From Typha latifolia (taxonomy: Eukaryota; Streptophyta; Magnoliopsida; Poales; Typhaceae), in assembly GCA_019914945.1 (NCBI GenBank), contig CM034105.1:496001-560000 (forward strand): DNA of 64,000 bases, given 5' to 3'. Below are positions 52,701 to 64,000 of the stretch, one piece after another. The translations under genes were made by a program, and so were the position numbers. Below the pieces are notes generated by a model. The model worked only from the letters and a program-made list of their open reading frames with translations, ran no database searches and had not been told where the DNA came from. Numbering within the stretch: the stretch's first letter is position 1; every line of letters starts with the position of its first letter.

Positions 52701-54914
52701 ACTTTTCCAATCAAACCAAATGTTCGAACTCAATTTTAATCATATTGTTATTACTAGAGAGGACTTTTGACAAAATATGTTAAATAACTTTAGTCAAATC
52801 AAAGGTAAAACTATATTTGGATTTTTGTGTGGAATAAGATTTAAACCAGTTGCAAGAATTTTTGTAAATTGATTCAGGGATAAGCCTATGTTTGGTTACG
52901 GAATTAGAGTAGTGTTCCTTAATCTAGATTAAGGAATCCCCTAACCAGCATTCAAATGAGGCTTAACAGATCATGATTCTCACTAGGAATCAAGAGAGTG
53001 AACTGCAAATACTGGGGATGAAAGAAAGATGGCATTATCATGAGGTGCCATAGGATGCAAATTTAGAACTTACTGCAAGGAGGCTGGAACTGCCAGGAAA
53101 GCTCTCTACCAGAGGCAACTCTTCACTAGATGGAAGCAAGCCCTGCTTCTCAACCCATTGACGAGCAACATCAACAAGATTTCCACTGCTTACCCTGGTT
53201 CCCTCCCTGGCAGCAATATCAGCTTTATTGGCAATTACTAGGTAAGGAACAGGAAGGCCTCCAGGCCCACCAGACCCAAGAGGAGCTGAGAAAGACCCCA
53301 TTGTTGCAATCTCTGAGACCCACTTCTGCAAGTTTGCCTTTGTCCTTCTCTGGGAAAGGTCATGAATAAATATAACACCTAGGGAAGAGAGTCAATAAAA
53401 TAGTGAGTACAAATATAAACTAAATCAACAGCATCAAATAAAAATATCAATAAAACAAGCCCTAATAGTTAGCTTTATTGGCATACAAAATTCCACAAAA
53501 CAAAGAGCAAAACCTATAATATGAAATACAACATTTGAAGACATCCATTCCCTATAAAAACCATAAATTCTACTGTGATAAAAAATACTTAGCAGTTTTA
53601 ACAATATTACAAGGCTATCTCTGTACGATTAAAAATGAGTTGAGTATATGACCATGAAGAAAAATCATGCTGAAAATTGCATCAGCTAGCAAGGCGCATG
53701 ATAAATATATATATATATATATATATAGTACGGAAATACTAGAGCGAATAACTTACCATTGATTTGTGTATAAAATAGAGATCGGCAGTCTTTATACCGT
53801 TCATGTCCTGACACATCCCAAAGCTCAACAAAGAAGTTCCTTTCTGTGTCACCATTTATGATATTAGAAGAGCTGCCAGTGCTTCCATAAGTAATATGCT
53901 GCAGAAGATACATTTAACAATCTATGAGGAAACCTAAGTTGAAAAAGAGAAAGAAGACCAGTGAAAAACAAGGGATAAAGAAATTACCTTCACACCTACT
54001 GTACACCCAATTGTTTGAGCTGGTCGAGTGGTTGAAGAACCTTTGACAATTAGATTCACCAATGATGTTTTCCCTACACCTGCTAGCATATCAAATATCA
54101 AGATTTACGAAATAGGCTTACAATATTCACATTAAATCAGGCAACTGAAGTACTAAGCATATCTGCGTGATGAAGATAGTGAGCAATAAAAGTATTAAGT
54201 CATGTGCCTAATCACATAGGAAATGTTAAAAAAACAAATAGAAAAAATTGCAGATAGCTCAATTTCACGAGCCCATATCAAGTATTACAATAAAATAGAA
54301 TGGGTTGATCAGTATTAATATGCCAAAGAAAGTGGTGACTGATGTTGCAGGTGTTAACCAAGATGACATACCATGACGAAGGCTTCAAAAGAATAAAAAA
54401 CAACTAACTTCTTAACTTCCTACACATTCATTAAGTAACTATTGCACAATTGTTCTACATTAACACTTGAAAAGTTGGATATCCTAGTGCACTTCTTAAG
54501 TAGTACCATAAGGGGTAACTCTGCCAATTAAAGAGTGAAGTACATGTTTTAGGAAATCCAAAGCTGGATTGTTTTCTTAGTAAACGTTAAAACTAAAGAA
54601 AAGATATACTTAATATGGCACTACACAATAGGATGCCTCCTTCACGCAAACTATATGAAATGATCAGAAGTCCCAATAATTAAGTAATTGAATACTGAAT
54701 AAATTGATTACAAAGCTGAGAGCGTGACAATAGATTCCTTAATAAGTACATCGTCTAAAAGGTTATAATCCAAGAAAGGCTCACTGATTGAAAGAGTACA
54801 ATAATTGAAGATTAAATCACCTGAATCTCCCACGACGAGGACTCGAACCTGACCACAAGGCGGGCCACCGTTGTGCTCTCTGCTGCTGTCCCTCTCTCTA
54901 TCCCTCCAAAACAT
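49774..54914 (-). CDS. LIP1: Small GTPase-like protein LIP1, 7 exons, 333 aa
   Basis: An atypical Ras-superfamily GTPase that in Arabidopsis controls light input to the circadian clock and also affects microtubule order. Exons in reading order: 54821-54914, 53988-54079, 53757-53898, 53074-53378, 51070-51123, 50867-50994, 49774-49960; 334 codons including the stop, with all phases consistent. The N-terminus MFWRDRERDSSREHNGGPPC and the C-terminal tail SSRADINV match the known LIP1 ends. The P-loop GDSGVGKTS is at 29-37. Switch II reads WDVSGHE (89-95), with His in place of the Gln of Ras, as known LIP1 has. NKAD for guanine recognition is present. There is no C-terminal Cys for prenylation, which also fits the family. 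Intron 4 (51124-53073) holds inverted-repeat elements and intron 3 a TA microsatellite. Confidence 0.95.
52125..52725. mobile_element. Inverted-repeat element in LIP1 intron 4
   Basis: The left end begins GGTGTTTGATTGCCAG and continues into AAAATTAGTTT. The right end, read in reverse, gives GGTTTGATTGGAAAAGTGG and continues into ACTAGTTT. The repeats are imperfect but share spacing over about 40 bases. The inside has no coding frame. Probably a non-autonomous DNA transposon; limits are approximate. Confidence 0.4.
52882..52969. mobile_element. Short (about 90 bp) inverted-repeat element in LIP1 intron 4
   Basis: TAAGCCTATGTTTGG at the left and CATTCAAATGAGGCTTA at the right form inverted ends around an inner palindrome CCTTAATCTAGATTAAGG. 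The inside is too short to code. The end words are shared with the elements at 2870 and 47954. Confidence 0.5.
53706..53727. repeat. (TA)n microsatellite in LIP1 intron 3
   Basis: About 11 TA units, roughly 30 bases inside the intron from the end of exon 3 (53757). It does not touch the splice site. Confidence 0.85.
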
Positions 54915-55389
54915 CTCTCCTCACCGCGAATCTCTCAACCCCTCTGAATCTAAGAAACCCTTCCAAATCTCGCAAAGATCAAGTGCCTTCGGATCCCAAA
55001 TCACAACAGAGCATCGAAACGGAACGCATCTCAACAGATCCGACGCAAAGAACCATCGATAAGTGCGAAAACTAAGCCGAGATCTGTGGAGGAGAAGGCG
55101 AAGAATTCGAACCCTATCCGCCTCCAAACAACGGAACCCACTTCGCCAAATCGTCGAGAACGGCACTGGAGGAGAAGAGCAGGTCGCGATCTGGTAGAGC
55201 TGATAAAAAAAAGTTTAGCCCCACATCGGAAGATGTAATGCCGAAAAGCTCCTACGAGATGGGAGATAAAGAATTTTTTTCCTCTTGGAAGTTGGAATGC
55301 GACCGGAGATGGAGAGGACGAGGGGAGAGTTAGATCTATATAAAAGAGTTTGTGCGGTAATTTCTCAAATTCTCACCGCAAAAAAGGAA

Positions 55390-55560
55390 AGGAGAAGGCC
55401 CACGGCCCACTTTAATGGGCTTTATGGGCCTCTGGAGTGAATTTTAAAGTGGGCTGAGCTTGTATTTATTGGTCTTGAGCTAGTTTGGGCCTAATTACCA
55501 CCTATTTTTAAGAATTTTTTTTCTTTTTTCTTTTTTCATTTATAATTAATGGGCTATATC
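55390..55560. promoter_or_regulatory. Dense Site II (TGGGCY) cluster upstream of LIP1
   Basis: At least seven TGGGCY or reverse RGCCCA words occur in about 160 bases (near 55397, 55405, 55416, 55424, 55450, 55484 and 55550). They begin about 480 bases upstream of the LIP1 start codon. Plant promoters with such clusters are bound by TCP factors and drive broad expression in growing tissue. Confidence 0.6.
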
Positions 55561-55704
55561 ATCATTGATGCAGTGGCCAACATTGGCAATAGAAAGTGAT
55601 GAAATTAATGAATGATTCATGTAGCTGGCACCAAATAGGTAATTTTGATGAGTCTTGGATCGTAATTTAGATGAATATCCCAAGGTTATATGTAAATATC
55701 CCGT

Positions 55705-55990
55705 CTACTTACGTGGACCAAGCAGCCGTAAGTTTGCTTAAACGTGTCCCACATGGAAACGGCAATCTCTTCTATTTCTCCATGCGCGGCGCAACACGTG
55801 GAAGCCTTCTAGTGGTTGATCGCCTTAAACCTTCGCGTGGAAAGCTGTCACGTCCTCCAAAGCGGGCCCACGTGTCGCGTTTGATCTTGGAAGGGAAGAA
55901 AACGACAAAACGTGGTGGACCACGTCAGCGTGCAGAGCTGGCAATCTGGGCGGGAAGTCCTAAGCGAAGGTGACGTGGATGCGGCAGAGG
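55705..55990. promoter_or_regulatory. GC-rich stretch with eight ACGT cores (G-box/ABRE-like)
   Basis: ACGT occurs at about 55711, 55742, 55796, 55850, 55870, 55910, 55922 and 55973. Most are in ACGTGG, CACGTG or ACGTGTC contexts, the form bound by ABRE/G-box bZIP factors. The segment is GC-rich in an AT-rich spacer. A 100-codon frame across it shows no recognisable domain, so I favour a regulatory reading. It lies between the 3' end of the HD-Zip gene and LIP1. Confidence 0.5.
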
Positions 55991-56908
55991 TGGTCGCGTG
56001 GCAGAAGATAGATAGGTAGAGTTGTGTGGATTTGTTTAAAGGCATGTGGCTTCGCTAATAAACAAACGAGACGTCTAAATTATAATAACTCTTTTGAGTA
56101 CTTCATATGATATCTCTCCAATAAAGATGGAGCCGCGGGGGTTGCATAATTTCACCTCCTATATTATTTAAGTAACTATTACATGATTAATTTTAAGTGA
56201 CCTGAGACTCGAGAGAAAAATGTTACTAATTAAGATAATTATTTAATATTTGTCTGTTAATAACATTAACAGATGGGAGATATTAAATAATTAGCGAGAA
56301 AAAATGTTTAAAAATAAAAAATAACTTATGTGAAATTTTTTTTTAAAAAAAAATATCAAGGTATAATCTTAGATCTATTATTTTCTCAGACGATGTAATT
56401 TGAACATCGTAAGCTTCTATATAGTAAAGATGTGGACAACTGGACATCATAGACAAGCCAATCAAGGATCAACAGCACTTTAATCTTGCAGGACCCACTC
56501 CTCTGATCTTATCTCCAAATGGCCAACGCAAAAAGAATAGTCTCACTATCACATCCAATTCAAGCTCAGAAACACCAGGACCAGGTTCCAAATTGCAATT
56601 TATCACCAGCCACCACCTGTTCCAATGATAGCTTTTCAAACATTTATCGCTCGTCAAATCTCTTAAAGAGTCTGCTGGTGGGTTCACAAATGGACAGAAA
56701 TCAGCAAGTATCCATCCTACCAACAAGGGGCCCATATGCATTAACTTTAGCTCGAAACATTTGCCCACGAGTTCTTATTAGACTTTATTCAAGTATGAAC
56801 AAACTGAGTGCAAAAGAAGTTAAATCTATCTCAGTTTTTACAAGATCTACATCGGCAGTAATAAAAAAAAAACTCAATTTAGCTTTGGAAAACACTTGAG
56901 GGTCCTTA

Positions 56909-58604
56909 CTAAGGCGAGAACCACAAGGCCTGGTCTTCTGCCAAAAACTCGTAGCCGCATGAGTTCCCTTCGAGATCGAGGAGGTTGTATTTTTTGATAT
57001 CCTCATCCTCTTCAGCAAGTGAGGTATCAGATATTGCTGCTTCAAAGGCATTGGAAGAGTCGAACAATGTAGATTGTCCTTTGTCGTTGCACTGATAATT
57101 AGTGTCGTGAGGGCTCCCAAAGTCGAACACAGTGCAGTCGACGGGACTGAGATCTTCTTGCTTGCAAACAACATGGGAATCTGATAGCTCCTTATCCTTA
57201 GAGATCATACTTATGTCTGAGTTTGGCATACGGTGAGAAGCTTTAAATGATCCTGAGCATTCTTTGGATTTTGCATTAGCGCCGAGCTTGTTGACAAATG
57301 TGAGTACCTATCAGCAGGAAGCTCCAGATGATAAGCACAATGTCCCCATTAACTCAGTAAACATTTGATCAACTTATTATCCGTAAGTTCTCTCTCAACA
57401 TCAAGGATGACACAAAAATAATAGCAAAGTCACTACAGAGGCTCAACAATTCTAGGTAGTTAAAAGGATCAGAAGGATATGAAGAATGCATGTCAGAATA
57501 TTATTGCCTGTTGATAAGAACCATGATACGAAAGTAAATTGAGACAACCGAAAACTGCTAGGGGAACAGAATATGACTGAGCATTGAAACAAAAATGAAA
57601 AGGGAAAAGACACGATCACAAGTCTACTATATGATCTTTCTTTTTTGCCATTAAATTCTCTTAGAACGACTCGCTTATCAGAATATTGCATCACTCTAAA
57701 TTTATTGTGTCAAAGACTTGGTTTGGCAAATCAGGGAATGAAGTGATCCTACCGCAGCAGACGACAAAATTAAGCATCTCAGTGCTTCACCTGTTAAGGC
57801 CATAAAGCATGATGATAACAATAACAGACAGGGGTATTATAATAGGTTACCTCAGCTTTAAGATGTTCTTTTTCCGTGAGTAGGTTGTCATAATCAGCCT
57901 TGAGAGCATTGTAGCTACATTTCAGGGTGTCATACTCCTTCTCAAGCTGCTTTGTCTTCCATCGGGCACGACGGTTCTGAAACCATATAGCAATCTGTCT
58001 AGGTTGCAGGCCAAGATCCCTTGCAAGCTGAATTTTCCTCTCTGGATCTAGTTTGTTATCAATCTCAAAGCTCCTCTCGAGGAACTGTAGTTGATCACCT
58101 GTAAGCCGCCTCTTCTTCTCTGGCTGGTGAAGACACTCATCCAAGACATCTTCAGCATTTTCTTCCCACTCAAGAAATTGGTTAGGCTGAGTGATCCTGC
58201 TTCCATAGATATCTTCAAAACTCATCATAGATCTCGATCCTGGAACAAGATGCGAACAAGAAATTTTTTTGTTGTTGCTTTTTTACAATATATATTCCAA
58301 CAAGATAGCATGAAGGAGCACCACTACAAGAACAAGAAGAAGGTCTTTTCAATAAGATTCCATTATCTTGGACTTTTGAAGCACTATCTAAAACTTAAAA
58401 TGCAGTAAACTCCAGCCAACACTTCACATGATGAAAATCCAACGCCCAGAACAGGGGAAAGAAGAAAGTGGGAAGAAGGGTACCTTGGAATCCAGCAGAA
58501 TCAACACCAGGAACGAACAAGCCCTCAAGACCCTCCGAGGAAATCCCTTCATTGAGAAGCAAAGAAGCCGTACTCGAACACCCATAGTCTCTTCTCCCCG
58601 CCAT
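56909..58604 (-). CDS. HD-Zip class I transcription factor (HOX4/ATHB6-like), 3 exons, 302 aa
   Basis: A homeodomain-leucine zipper factor that binds pseudopalindromic CAATNATTG sites as a dimer in the nucleus. Exons in reading order: 58484-58604, 57851-58239, 56909-57307; 303 codons including the stop. The homeodomain covers about 82-138, starting [18 protein letters not shown] and containing [16 protein letters not shown] in its third helix. The leucine zipper follows directly (about 139-180; [20 protein letters not shown]). The order and the acidic C-terminal tail ending DQALWFSP fit class I rather than class II, which would have CPSCE. The start [18 protein letters not shown] resembles the HOX4/ATHB5/6/16 branch; members of that branch often respond to ABA and drought. 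Splice junctions are GT-AG. Confidence 0.93.
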
Positions 58605-60167
58605 AGCAATATGTCTATCACTCTATCTCTTTCTTTCCTCTACTTCTTCTTCTTCTTCTCTTTCCTTTTGATTCCCAGAAGTTAATTTAAAAAGAACAGA
58701 GATCCCTTTCTTTATCTGGCCATTACTCCCAGTTCCGAGATGCCTTTTTCTCGGTTCCAATTCGAGTTTCTACCTTCTACTGCAACTTGTTGATGGAATA
58801 AGCTGGTGATCATGACCACGGCGCCAAGGCAAGAGGCCAAGGCGCAAAATCCAGATAAACCCATCTGGGTCTCGGTCTTCCCCCTAGTAGAAGCGGGAGA
58901 AGAAAGAAACCAAGCGCTTAAAGAGGTGGCAACGAAGTGGGCTGGTAGGTATCAGAATACAGCGTCATTTTTTATGAAAAAATCTTCAACTTTAGGAAGA
59001 GGAAGGAGAATTGGATTGGCTTTTCTTTGGTGTGGCTATCTCTTCTTCTCTTTTTCCTCTGGTTTGGATGATCACAGGGTCTTAATATAAGAGGCCAACT
59101 CTGCTCTCAGGGATACGGAGGTGTATGAAACTAAAATGACAGGAACGACCCTTTGGATTTCTTGATCATTATTTGAGTTAATTACATTTTTGACCCCTCT
59201 CACTATTACTCCACGTCATTTTTACCCTTCAAGAAAATAAATGGACATAAACGCCCCTGAATTATCTTAGTTGTAACACCAAGCTTTCTCTCTAAAAATT
59301 TTATTAAAAAAAATTAACTAACTAATTATAAGGACAAAAATATTCTTAATTTCTCTTCTTCACTCCTATTAAGAGTATATTTGTTTATTTTTTTTGTTCT
59401 TTAAGAAGTGAAAGTGATACAAAACAATAATTGATAAGTTTCAGAATGAAAAAAACACTTATTATTATCCAATCTTATTTTCCAAAAAAATTCTAACCAT
59501 TAAATTTGCATTATAATTGCAAAAGATGCAAAGCATAGATGACCATTAGCTTTGATTTGAAGGAATCTACGATGAAATTTACAGGAAGTTGCACTGCTAA
59601 AAGGGACCCAAATAATCTGCAAATCGTATCATTTTTTCTTCGTACCATTCAATCATCTAAAAGTCAACCAAAGTGGGACAAGAGCTTGGTATTAGAAGTC
59701 TAGAAAGAGATGGAATAAAACCAATCTGACTCACATGGATCCTGTTACTTGTCATCAAAATTCATTCACTTTGTTGTTATTGTTAGTGGAATCCAAAATT
59801 CCATAGACTGATAGATATCAATACTTGACCAGTTAGTCTGTTACTTCTCAAGCTCTTTTCGATGGATTGGTAGATGAAACTAAGAAAAATACAAAAATAT
59901 ACATAGTTAATAATATTTTACAAAAAATAATTTACCTCAACAATTCTTCATCTAATCATCTCTCTTCGTGAGCTTCTAAGAAAGGAAAAAGAAAAGGTAA
60001 TAAAAGAGAAAATATTTGGGAGGTTGTTCAAGATGTTTCTTGCTTTGATATTGTTAATTACATTACATACTAATGGATTTCCATTTATTGACGAATAAAT
60101 ACTGTTTCAGTACAATTATCAGAAGCACATGAACTCATTGTGCTGAATTATGCTGAAAGTCCACTGT
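58605..60167. other. Spacer with HD-Zip promoter and the DUF1338 gene 3' UTR
   Basis: About 1.5 kb. The first part is GA-rich on the minus strand and likely the HD-Zip leader. A 93-codon frame on plus from 58809 shows no domain and is not supported. The rest is AT-rich without a gene. Confidence 0.6.
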
Positions 60168-62834
60168 TCATTCAGCTTTCCGAGTTAGCTGATCCTTTGA
60201 TGTGCTCTCAAATATCTTATCAGCATTGCCTACTTCAAAACCATCGCGCCTGTGGAATTCCTTGACCTGGAAAAACATAATCAATGGAAGAGTTGGCAAT
60301 TCATATTTCTATAACATAACTACACAATGACATCAAACTTTTATCATACAGTAGCAATATAGTGATGACAAGAAAGAGGAAACCAAAATTCAGAGAATAG
60401 AAAAGAGAAAAGAGAAAAGAGAAAAGAGAAAAGAGAAGAACTCAAACCTCTCCATCCGGTAAATCTTTATATCGAGGAAGCAAAAGGCGTTCTGCAAATT
60501 CGATGTATGAACAAGGAACAGATTCAGTCACACCATCAGCGAAAGTAAATGAGGTTGAATCAGCCACCGTCGAACTTTGCTGAAGAAGGCCATCAGGACT
60601 CACTGTTCATACCAACAAAAGAGAAAAGGGAAGCTTATTCTTTATCTCTTATAAATGATAACGACTGCTGAAAAGTGAAAGCATATCCTCTTAGACAATG
60701 CCAACTAAGATCTATTTCAGGTTAAGTATAAATTATCTAGACTAATACCAGCTAGCAGAAGTGATGGACTTCTTGGAAAGTGAAATATCCTTCTTTTCGG
60801 ATGGTATAATATCAATATCTGACTTTAACAAAAATGTTAATCTATCTCTATCTACTGAATGAGTTGCATGGCATAGAAGTTTTGAAGCGAACCTTTCAAA
60901 ATCCCTCCTTCTGAATTTAGTTTAAAACCACTATCTTCAATGAATTGGTTGAGGCTTTTGATACTTCTAATATGTGATTTCAGACGATGAGTAGAAATAG
61001 TTACATGATTTACTGCATAGCCATTAACAAGAGTCCATGCAGCATATTCACTTTCCCTGGTGTAGAGAAAAAGAAGACCAGAGAATAGGAAAAGCGAACA
61101 TGAGATAACAGTGACAACATGTATCCGTTTATCAAAAAAATGAAAATTTTCACTACCCAATATATGTGACAAAATAAGTACCTAGATAAAACTTGATAGT
61201 CGGAAAATACGGGCTTCTCCCATGTTAAACATCCAGACATACTAGCAAGGGCAGCATGCTGATTCCCACCTCCAGATGTTTTGATGTATTTCCTGATCAA
61301 TTCCTGCACAGAGAAGGTGTCTTAGATGGCCACAGTTTAATACAGAGACAAAAATAGCCTTAAACTTCTGTGAATGGAGCATCGAAGAAAAGAACATGCC
61401 CACTGCAATAGAATCCAAGCAACCTACTGGACAGAGCCGTATCTATTTTCTAGTATCTCTTTCGCAGACCTATTTAGTACTCTTATCAACTTATCAAGAA
61501 TAATGTCCTATACATGAAAATATCTGGGAAAATGTGATGGAATATAAGAATGTTCAATCAAGTGCAATCCATCATAGCAAGGAGGAGTTTGTCTAATTTG
61601 TGCCACTTCATGTTATGACTGCCTAAACAAATAGAAAGACATCCAATTGCCTGTAAGCATTTAAAGTTTTTTGAGCTTTTTCATGCAAAAAACAGAGGGT
61701 TTCATAGAGTCATTGTATACACGAAGACGTAACAGAGTTAAGGAAATTGGAAGTGTAATGAAATCCCATTCAGTTATAGCAAGCCCTCGTTCACGTCGAA
61801 GAAATGATACAGTTCAATGCAATGAAAATTAGCCATATTATAGTAGCTTAGAATTTCAAAAAATACCTGAGTTTGAGAGCTCATCTCATCTACAAGAAGC
61901 TCTGATATGAATATTCTTGGAAAAGGCCCATCCACACCAGTTCCATTGTCGCAATAGTAAGCAGTGGGAGGGGAAAACCACAATGCTTTCAACTTTTTCG
62001 CTGGAAATCTTAGTTCTTCACGAGGCGTATAACCGAAATCCATGAAAAATTTGGCCAATGAATCAATTCCATAACCATCAACCTTCAAATGCCAATAGAA
62101 AAGTTTTCTGACATTAGTATGACTAGATATCCACAGTTTGAAAAATAAAAATTCAATATGATCGTTGCAAAATTAATTCAGTGTTACCCCAAATGTGCGA
62201 AAGGCAAAGTGATCATAGCAAATATTGTTTCCATCACGAGAACGGACAAGATCCAAAATAGCTGTAGCCGTTGGATTCCTGCTCAGGTAAACCTTCTCCA
62301 TATTCGAAAGCACTGTTCTGAAAAACGACTCGGCACCCTGTCTCAAAAGAGGGCAAAGAAGTTAGCTTCATAGTTTTTGGCACAAGCAGCTAATTGAAAC
62401 ATAAAGTTTTAATCTTTTCCAAGATGAGATCAAGATGAAAGGATATCTAATCTGAATAAAGTATGATTTGTAGAAGAAAATCATTTAAAGCACTAAAAAA
62501 TCATGGCACGGTAAGTGTCGAAAAGGATGATCTTTTATTATAAGAGATTCAAGACTAAATCATTCAAATCAATAAACAGTTATGTAACTTTTTCTACTTG
62601 GATTACAAAGGATGACCATGTAGAAGGATCACTCACCTTGGGAAGTGAATCGGGGATAGCGCCGGCTTCCGATCGGACGGCCATGGTGAGGGCGCGATTT
62701 CCGATGGAGATCGGACGGCGAAGGGGACGGGAGAAGGGGAGGGAAGCGAAGGCGACCGACGACCGCTTCGGCCGCGAGGAGCGGAGGGAGAGGAAGGTGG
62801 TGGGATGACGCACGAGCGATGCTGCTGCTTCCAT
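60168..62834 (-). CDS. FLO7: DUF1338 protein, 2-oxoadipate dioxygenase/decarboxylase, plastid type, 7 exons, 367 aa
   Basis: Converts 2-oxoadipate to 2-hydroxyglutarate in lysine breakdown, a Fe(II) enzyme; the rice member FLO7 affects starch in the outer endosperm. Exons in reading order: 62637-62834, 62188-62337, 61867-62082, 61182-61303, 60893-61056, 60448-60602, 60168-60266; 368 codons including the stop. Residues 1-50 are Arg/Ser-rich like a plastid transit peptide, followed by MAVRSEAGAIPDS. The metal triad fits the family: His109 in YDHFAFRT, His246 in NHVTIST, Glu318 in SYIEFAER. Also visible is FPRIFISELLVDEMSSQTQ. The frame extends upstream of 62834, but the MEAAAS ATG gives the usual length. 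It is divergent from SSRP1 (1066 bases apart). Intron 6 carries a heptamer repeat. The FLO7 label is by family similarity, so orthology is likely but unproven. Confidence 0.9.
60399..60437. repeat. AAAAGAG heptanucleotide repeat in a DUF1338 gene intron
   Basis: About five copies of a 7-base unit lie just downstream of exon 6 (60448-60602), on the minus strand a pyrimidine-rich tract close to the donor. Confidence 0.8.
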
Positions 62835-63900
62835 GGGATGGAGGCGTCGGAATCGAAGTCGGACAATGAAGGAGAGTCGTGCGCATATAAGGGAAACCAA
62901 GGAGGCAAGCCACGTGTAACGACGACGACAACTCGAACTCGGGTCCCCGGCTGCTGTCCTAGTCGTAGCAGAACCGGATTCCCAACAGAGATAGACTGCA
63001 GGAGATCCCAAGTTGAAGTACAAGATGGCGTCAGTTACACTATAATTTGTGGATAAACCAATGAGTCGGATGTGAATAGAGAGAGTTATCCAATCTTAAT
63101 ACAACCAAATCTCGATTCGTATATTTGTAACGGACTCGGGCTGGAAAGAATAAATTGGGCCTTTAATGGGCATAGGGTTGGGCCAGGCTGTCTTTAAATT
63201 CTTTCGAGTTAGAGTGAAGCAATTTTAGTTAATCCAACTTCCTTTCCTGAAAAAATAGAGTACCGTATAGCATCATAATTCATCAGCATGAGTTGAGGAA
63301 AGTATAATAAGACAATAGTGGAAAGGAGGAAAATATAGAGAAAGATAAAAAAAAATCTTATATATTATTATCCAATAAAAAAAAATCAAACAATAGAAGA
63401 TATTTTGGAAATAAGAAAAAAAGAAGAAGGGAATGCAAAATCTAAATATAAAAGTAAAAAAATAGAGGGAAAAGAGAGACATTGCGCGTCAAATGATTAG
63501 TAATTTTGAATACTTCACTATATCTGAAGGGAATTATTAACTCTATATAAGGTACTAAAATAAGGTGATTTGGATAAAATTAAAACAAAAAGACCCTGTT
63601 GGAATGAACAAATTTGTAAATTAAAAGACCTTTTTAAAATTCTGACGAAGAATTCCAAGGCCAGCCCAAAAGCTTCATGTTTCGGGCCGGGAGAGGATTA
63701 AGCCCGATATACGAATTGGTATCGGGTCGGGCGCAATTCGGGCTTGAGCCCGGTTTTGTCCTAAAAAAAAATAATTAAAAAAATTAAAAGAAATGGAGCG
63801 CTACAAGCCTACAAGAAGGGCGCCGAGGCGCCGCAGTAGGAGGCATTGAAACGCAAAGAGAGTTGAGAGGCGGAGCACTCGGAAGCGAAGGAAGCCTACG
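62835..63900. promoter_or_regulatory. Divergent promoter region of the DUF1338 gene and SSRP1
   Basis: 1066 bases between head-to-head start codons. Site II-type words occur at about 63157 (TTGGGCC), 63168 (ATGGGCA) and 63179 (TTGGGCC). A GGGCC/CGGGC-rich stretch lies at about 63660-63760, close to SSRP1. The middle is AT-rich. No independent gene is supported; overlapping frames near 62580-63060 are shadows of the first exon and leader. Confidence 0.55.
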
Positions 63901-63954
63901 ATGACCGACGGCCATCTCTTCAGCAACATCCTACTCGGTGGCCGGGGCGGAGCC
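63901..63954 (+). CDS. SSRP1: First exon of SSRP1, FACT complex subunit (partial)
   Basis: The ATG at 63901 gives MTDGHLFSNILLGGRGGA, which matches the start of plant SSRP1 (the FACT histone-chaperone subunit that acts with SPT16 in transcription and replication). A GT donor follows at 63955 (GCC|GTACGC) with no in-frame stop before it. The remaining exons lie beyond the window. Identity rests on 18 residues from memory, so a short alignment would settle it. Confidence 0.75.
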
Positions 63955-64000
63955 GTACGCCTCTATCTCTTTCTCTCTCTCACCTTCTCCTCCCCCTTCC

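Noticed and set aside
55671..55973. 100-codon frame on plus in a GC-rich stretch
   Set aside because: No domain, basic low-information composition, and dense ACGT motifs better fit regulatory DNA; GC-rich sequence lacks stops by chance.
58809..59090. Frame of about 93 codons upstream of the HD-Zip gene
   Set aside because: No domain seen; lies in the HD-Zip promoter/leader region and on the opposite strand.

Overview
The window is nuclear DNA from a flowering plant. Its genes have many introns, the spacers are AT-rich, and every large protein belongs to a family typical of land plants. The P450 and syntaxin genes start GC-rich while neighbouring DNA is AT-rich, which hints at a monocot outside the grasses; this is an inference only. 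About 14 genes in 64 kb, with only small transposon remnants, point to a compact genome or a gene-rich chromosome arm.

Layout, left to right. A possible leftward leader exon lies near 1.3-1.45 kb. A choline kinase gene (seven exons, +) runs from 2395 to 6032. An intronless SYP12-type plasma-membrane syntaxin (+) follows at 7411-8340, then a tRNA-Gly(GCC) gene at 8495-8565. A type I inositol polyphosphate 5-phosphatase (eleven exons, -) spans 8682-13785. A spacer of 6-10 kb contains a candidate 46-codon gene (-, 19923-20063) with its own TATA box and Site II motifs. An intronless CYP96-family P450 (+) lies at 23441-24982. An RGI/RGF-receptor-type LRR receptor kinase (+) spans 29567-32870. Then come a small organellar protein (-, 33492-33989), a small one-pass membrane protein (+, 34644-34991), SLOW GREEN 1 (-, 35265-37374) and a poly(A)-binding protein (+, 38060-42149). 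An inactive LRR receptor-like pseudokinase (-) spans 42841-46243, and the small GTPase LIP1 (-) spans 49774-54914. An HD-Zip class I factor (-) lies at 56909-58604 and a plastid-type DUF1338 2-oxoadipate dioxygenase/decarboxylase (-) at 60168-62834. The window ends in the first exon of the FACT subunit SSRP1 (+, 63901).

The genes do not form one pathway. They are ordinary housekeeping and signalling genes: phospholipid synthesis, secretion, phosphoinositide turnover, receptor signalling, mRNA binding, plastid development, clock input, transcription and lysine catabolism. Some share control regions. SG1 with PABP, and the DUF1338 gene with SSRP1, are divergent pairs with short shared spacers. 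Several pairs converge tail to tail, one around the tRNA gene.

I did not find a new multi-gene system. The points most worth checking are two GC-AG introns in two receptor-kinase genes, a poly(A)-binding protein gene whose RRM4 splice junction cannot be joined in the family-standard way, a short-ORF gene with a complete-looking promoter, an ACGT/Site II-rich region upstream of the clock gene LIP1, W-box-bearing 28-bp tandem repeats, and related small inverted-repeat transposons in introns. Exon boundaries were read by eye from splice signals, frame and family similarity; no alignment or transcript data were available.
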